Assembly (NCBI RefSeq): GCF_001905825.1 | Contig: NZ_LIVV01000001.1 | Span: 1 to 35,419 of the forward strand | Direction: 5' to 3' | From: Streptomyces sp. CB02009 | GTDB taxonomy: Bacteria; Actinomycetota; Actinomycetes; Streptomycetales; Streptomycetaceae | Length of the DNA stretch: 35,419 bases | Part shown: piece after piece, positions 33,160 to 35,419 of the stretch | Numbering within the stretch: the first letter of the stretch is position 1 | How the letters are laid out: each line of letters begins with the position of its first letter | Translations under genes and position numbers: made by a program | Notes under the pieces: generated by a model | Told to the model about the DNA's origin: nothing | What the model saw: only the letters and a program-made list of their open reading frames with translations | Database searches by the model: none

Positions 33160-33764
33160 CCGTGCGCCGGGCGGTCGGTGCCGTCCTCGGGGCCGGCGTG
33201 GTGCTCTGCCTCGTCGCCGTGGTGGCCGTGACGGCCCTCGGTATCCGGATCGACGGCACGAGCATGGCGCCGACCCTTCAGGAGGGGGACCGGATCCTCG
33301 CGGCGCCGGGTTCCGCGGGGAAGGCGCACCGGTTCGACGTCGTGCTGCTCCGGGCCACCGGGAAGGACACCCTCCTGGTCAAGCGGGTGATCGGCCTGCC
33401 CGGTGACCGGGTCGGCATCGTCTCCACGCCCGGGGAGCCCTTCCAGGTGCTCGTGCAGGAAGGGGGAGAGGGCCCGGTCCGGCGGGTGGTGGCGCCCCAG
33501 TGGGCGTCGCAGGCCCGTCGTACGGGCGCGTGCTGCGGTCCTGACGGGACCCGGTCGGCGCGGTCCGAGCTGCGGACCGTACCCGAGGGGTCGTTCTTCT
33601 ACCTGGGCGACAACCCCGACCTGTCGGACGACTCGCGGGCGTACGGCTGGGGCGAGATCGCGCGGATCGAGGCGAGGGTCGGGGTGCGGGCCTTCCCGGT
33701 CTCGGCGTCCCCGGACATCGGCAACCGGCCGGTCCTGGAGGAGTACCGGGGGCCGGGCCCCTAG
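33156..33764 (+). CDS. lepB: Signal peptidase I (S26 family)
   Basis: 202 aa as read from GTG 33156. One membrane helix (VGAVLGAGVVLCLVAVVAVTALG), then the catalytic serine S36 in GTSMAPTLQEGDRIL, the general-base lysine K76 in LLVKRVIGLPGDRV, and GDNPDLSDDSRAYG near the C-terminus. It cuts signal peptides from exported proteins at the membrane surface. An inserted segment (SQARRTGACCGPDG) with two cysteines lies before the last box. The GTG has no ribosome site and would depend on the upstream ORF at 33058 through the GTGA overlap. The usual basic N-tail is present in that other frame, which suggests a frameshift. Not the main housekeeping copy, which usually lies beside ribosomal and RNase HII genes. 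Confidence 0.88.
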   Translation: MTVRRAVGAVLGAGVVLCLVAVVAVTALGIRIDGTSMAPTLQEGDRILAAPGSAGKAHRFDVVLLRATGKDTLLVKRVIGLPGDRVGIVSTPGEPFQVLVQEGGEGPVRRVVAPQWASQARRTGACCGPDGTRSARSELRTVPEGSFFYLGDNPDLSDDSRAYGWGEIARIEARVGVRAFPVSASPDIGNRPVLEEYRGPGP

Positions 33765-33778
33765 CAGGGTCCTGTCGA

Positions 33779-34399
33779 TCAGGCCGGGGTCGCGCGTGGG
33801 GGCGGTACCGTCTCGCCGCCCGTGCTCAGGGCGACCCGGACCACGGTGTCCGCGATGCGCCGGGCCGACTCCTCGGGCGAGGCGCCGGCCTGGACGATGT
33901 GGCTCGCCGTGAGCCGGACCGCCGCGTCCACGGCGAGTTCGCGCGCCACCGGGTCGATCGTCGGCCAGGCCTCGGCGGCGTACGCGTCGGCCATCGCCGT
34001 CGCCGTGTCGAAGGCCGCTGCCGAGCGGGTCGTCAGATAGGAGAGGAGGCCGTCCTCGCCGGTGCTCGTCAGCATGGCCCTGATCAGCGGGTTCCGGCCG
34101 GCCAGCGTGAGTGTGAAGCCGACGGCGGCCTCGACCGCCGCGCGCAGGTCGTCCCGGTGGGCGTCGAGGCCCTCCTGGATGCCGACGAGGCAGCGCTCCA
34201 GCTCGCGCTGGAAGAGGGCCTCGCCGACCGCCTCCTTCGAGGGGAACTCCGAGTACAGCGTCTGGCGGCTGACGCCGACCGCGCCGGCCACGTGCGCCAT
34301 CCGCAGCTTGTCGAAGCCGCGGTCCGCGACGGTCTCGTACGCGGCGTCCAGCAGGCGCTCGCGCAGCAGTGTCCGGACCGTCTCCCTGAACCGTGGCAT
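33779..34399 (-). CDS. TetR family transcriptional regulator
   Basis: 206 aa. N-terminal helix-turn-helix: LLRERLLDAAYETVADRGFDKLRMAHVAGAVGVSRQTLYSEFPSKEAVGEALFQRELERCL; the remainder is the helical ligand/dimer domain ending in a Pro-rich tail. ATG 34399 lies 6 bases after TAGGCT on the minus strand (34406-34411), so it is probably leaderless. A perfect 14-bp palindrome lies just upstream and is the likely self-operator. Divergent from the DUF6230 gene; it may also control that gene. Convergent with, and only 14 bases from, the signal peptidase gene. Confidence 0.93.
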   Translation of the reverse strand: MPRFRETVRTLLRERLLDAAYETVADRGFDKLRMAHVAGAVGVSRQTLYSEFPSKEAVGEALFQRELERCLVGIQEGLDAHRDDLRAAVEAAVGFTLTLAGRNPLIRAMLTSTGEDGLLSYLTTRSAAAFDTATAMADAYAAEAWPTIDPVARELAVDAAVRLTASHIVQAGASPEESARRIADTVVRVALSTGGETVPPPRATPA

Positions 34400-34405
34400 C
34401 GGGCA

Positions 34406-34429
34406 AGCCTAGTCCAGAGGAATTCCTCT
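34406..34429 (-). promoter_or_regulatory. TetR -10 box and palindromic operator
   Basis: TAGGCT on the minus strand (34406-34411) with the perfect palindrome AGAGGAATTCCTCT (34416-34429) in the promoter spacer. A protein bound here would block polymerase, as expected for TetR autorepression. Confidence 0.65.
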
Positions 34430-34434
34430 CAGGA

Positions 34435-34499
34435 TTGTTCGAAGTATTGACACTTCATCAGAGAGTGTCCAATTCTCGAACAAGCAGCCATGAAGTGTC
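34435..34499. promoter_or_regulatory. Two interleaved perfect inverted repeats over the DUF6230 promoter
   Basis: Repeat A: TTGTTCGA (34435-34442) with TCGAACAA (34476-34483). Repeat B: GACACTTCAT (34449-34458) with ATGAAGTGTC (34490-34499). The arms alternate A-B-A'-B', each 41 bases apart. A third GTGTC lies at 34465-34469. The -35 box TTGACA (34447-34452) with a weak -10 (CAATTC at 34470, spacer 17) lies inside. Confidence 0.65.
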
Positions 34500-34607
34500 G
34501 TACGTCTCCGGCAGCCACGACCGACCAGCCCCATCCGGCCGCGGGACGCACGGCTGAGTCCACATCCCCACCCGCGCGGCGTGTGCGGGACGACGGTTGG
34601 AGATCAC

Positions 34608-35288
34608 ATGCAGCACGAGACCAGGGGCGTCACCCGCTGGCGCAGATCCGCGTTCCTCGCCGTGCCCGCCGCGGCGGCCGTCGCCGCCATGGCCACGGCC
34701 ATGGTGCAGGGCGCGCTCGCCGCGAACCTCTCGCTCACCAGCGTCCCCTTCACCCTCAGCTCGAAGACGGTGGCGGCGCCGCAGGGCATCGGCGCCGTCA
34801 TGCACACCATCGACGCCGGCGGGGCCAAGGGCGCGGCCGAGGTCGGCATCGCCAAGGCCGGCCTCGACGGCATCTGCGTCCACGCCGTCCAGTCCGTCGA
34901 CCTCCCGGTGATCGGGAGCCTCGGCACCTGGTCGCTCAACATCTCCTCGCCGGCGGCGGCAACCCCGCTCACCAGCGACCAACTCGTCGCCGGCGGCGGT
35001 CTCCAGGCCAACAAGCTGGTCCTGGACGCCCAGTCCCTCAAGGCCGCTACGGCCACCCTCAACGCGAGCGCCACCACCCCGAACGTCATCGGCGCCGCAG
35101 CCGACGGGGCCGGCATCAAGGGCTCGGGCATCACCGACGGCACTCCGGGCCAGTTCGGCCTCGACGCCACCGGCGGCCGTACCGACATCAAGAACCTCCA
35201 CGCCGACGCCAACGGCGCCACGATCTCCGGCGCGATCACCCTGCCGGACCTCGCCATCGGCATCGCCCACGGCGACAAGGGCTGCTGA
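34608..35288 (+). CDS. DUF6230 family secreted or membrane-anchored protein
   Basis: 226 aa. A basic start (QHETRGVTRWRR) and a hydrophobic segment (SAFLAVPAAAAVAAMATAMVQGALA) form a signal peptide or anchor; the remaining ~185 residues are a small-residue-rich beta-like domain (ANLSLTSVPFTLSSKTVAAPQGIGAVMH, GGAKGAAEVGIAKAGLDGICVHAVQS, ITLPDLAIGIAHGDKGC) with C at the very end. This family is common in Streptomyces, often followed by a DUF6114 gene, which may lie just past the window. No function is known to me. ATG 34608 has GGAG upstream. The heavily patterned promoter region suggests tight control. Confidence 0.9.
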   Translation: MQHETRGVTRWRRSAFLAVPAAAAVAAMATAMVQGALAANLSLTSVPFTLSSKTVAAPQGIGAVMHTIDAGGAKGAAEVGIAKAGLDGICVHAVQSVDLPVIGSLGTWSLNISSPAAATPLTSDQLVAGGGLQANKLVLDAQSLKAATATLNASATTPNVIGAAADGAGIKGSGITDGTPGQFGLDATGGRTDIKNLHADANGATISGAITLPDLAIGIAHGDKGC

Positions 35289-35319
35289 GCCGACCGGACC
35301 CGCACCGCACGGCACGTCA

Positions 35320-35387
35320 CCACCGGCCGGGGCTCCGGGGTCTGTCGCCACCGGCCGGGGTCCGTCGCCACCGGCCGGGGTCCGTGC
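35320..35387. repeat. 20-bp tandem repeat
   Basis: CCACCGGCCGGGG recurs at 35320, 35348 and 35368; the last two are a 20-base unit. It lies just after the DUF6230 gene; no gene is seen in 35289-35419. Confidence 0.65.
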
Positions 35388-35419
35388 TCCACGCGCGGCA
35401 CCGCCCCCGGCCCCCACCC

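Overview
The window is high-GC actinobacterial chromosome. GC-rich third codon positions, GTG starts, TAnnnT -10 boxes, Streptomyces-only families (DUF5999, DUF6230) and recognisable gene order all point to Streptomyces. No tRNA, rRNA, CRISPR array, transposase or phage gene was seen. The left third is conserved core; the right two thirds are a mosaic of small regulator and transporter units.

Region 1 (1-9.2 kb). A terminator precedes a CDP-alcohol phosphatidyltransferase and a nucleotidyltransferase/phosphohexomutase-like fusion. Then come three end-overlapping membrane genes (DUF881, small basic protein, DUF881), a GarA-type FHA protein, a MerR regulator, a DUF151 nuclease-like protein and a second MerR regulator. 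The order matches the Mycobacterium tuberculosis block Rv1822-Rv1832, except that gcvH is missing and the fusion gene is added. The block links envelope precursor chemistry with a 2-oxoglutarate/glutamate metabolic switch.

Region 2 (9.2-16 kb). DinB polymerase IV with an extra C-terminal domain, a repeat-rich gap, a PRC-barrel gene on the minus strand, a tandem glycine riboswitch driving gcvP, then DUF5999 and a hypothetical gene on the minus strand.

Region 3 (16-22.3 kb). A glutamate-cysteine-ligase-like enzyme, a CPBP membrane protein, a PhzF-like isomerase, a PadR regulator, an SRPBCC protein, a small hypothetical gene and a stand-alone Clp-N protein. Convergent pairs are mostly separated by strong hairpin terminators.

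Region 4 (22.3-31 kb). Three EamA exporters, three FMN split-barrel proteins, a MocR-type PLP regulator, a LysR regulator and an isochorismatase-fold protein without the usual catalytic residues. The second EamA gene is preceded by a promoter, an 11-codon leaderless leader peptide containing three consecutive prolines, and about 90 bases that can form nested and alternative hairpins. This looks like an attenuation switch and is the most interesting item in the window. Between MocR and the third EamA gene lies a cluster of palindromic repeats in ~105-bp tandem units.

Region 5 (31-35.4 kb). A Rieske lipoprotein, an AraC regulator with a 13-residue repeat tail, a signal peptidase whose N-terminal part lies in another frame, a TetR regulator and a DUF6230 secreted protein. 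The TetR/DUF6230 gap holds three perfect inverted repeats, two of them interleaved.

Many genes on the right (EamA, LysR, MocR, TetR, the leader peptide, probably the signal peptidase) have a -10 box 6-7 bases before the start codon, so they are probably transcribed as leaderless mRNAs.
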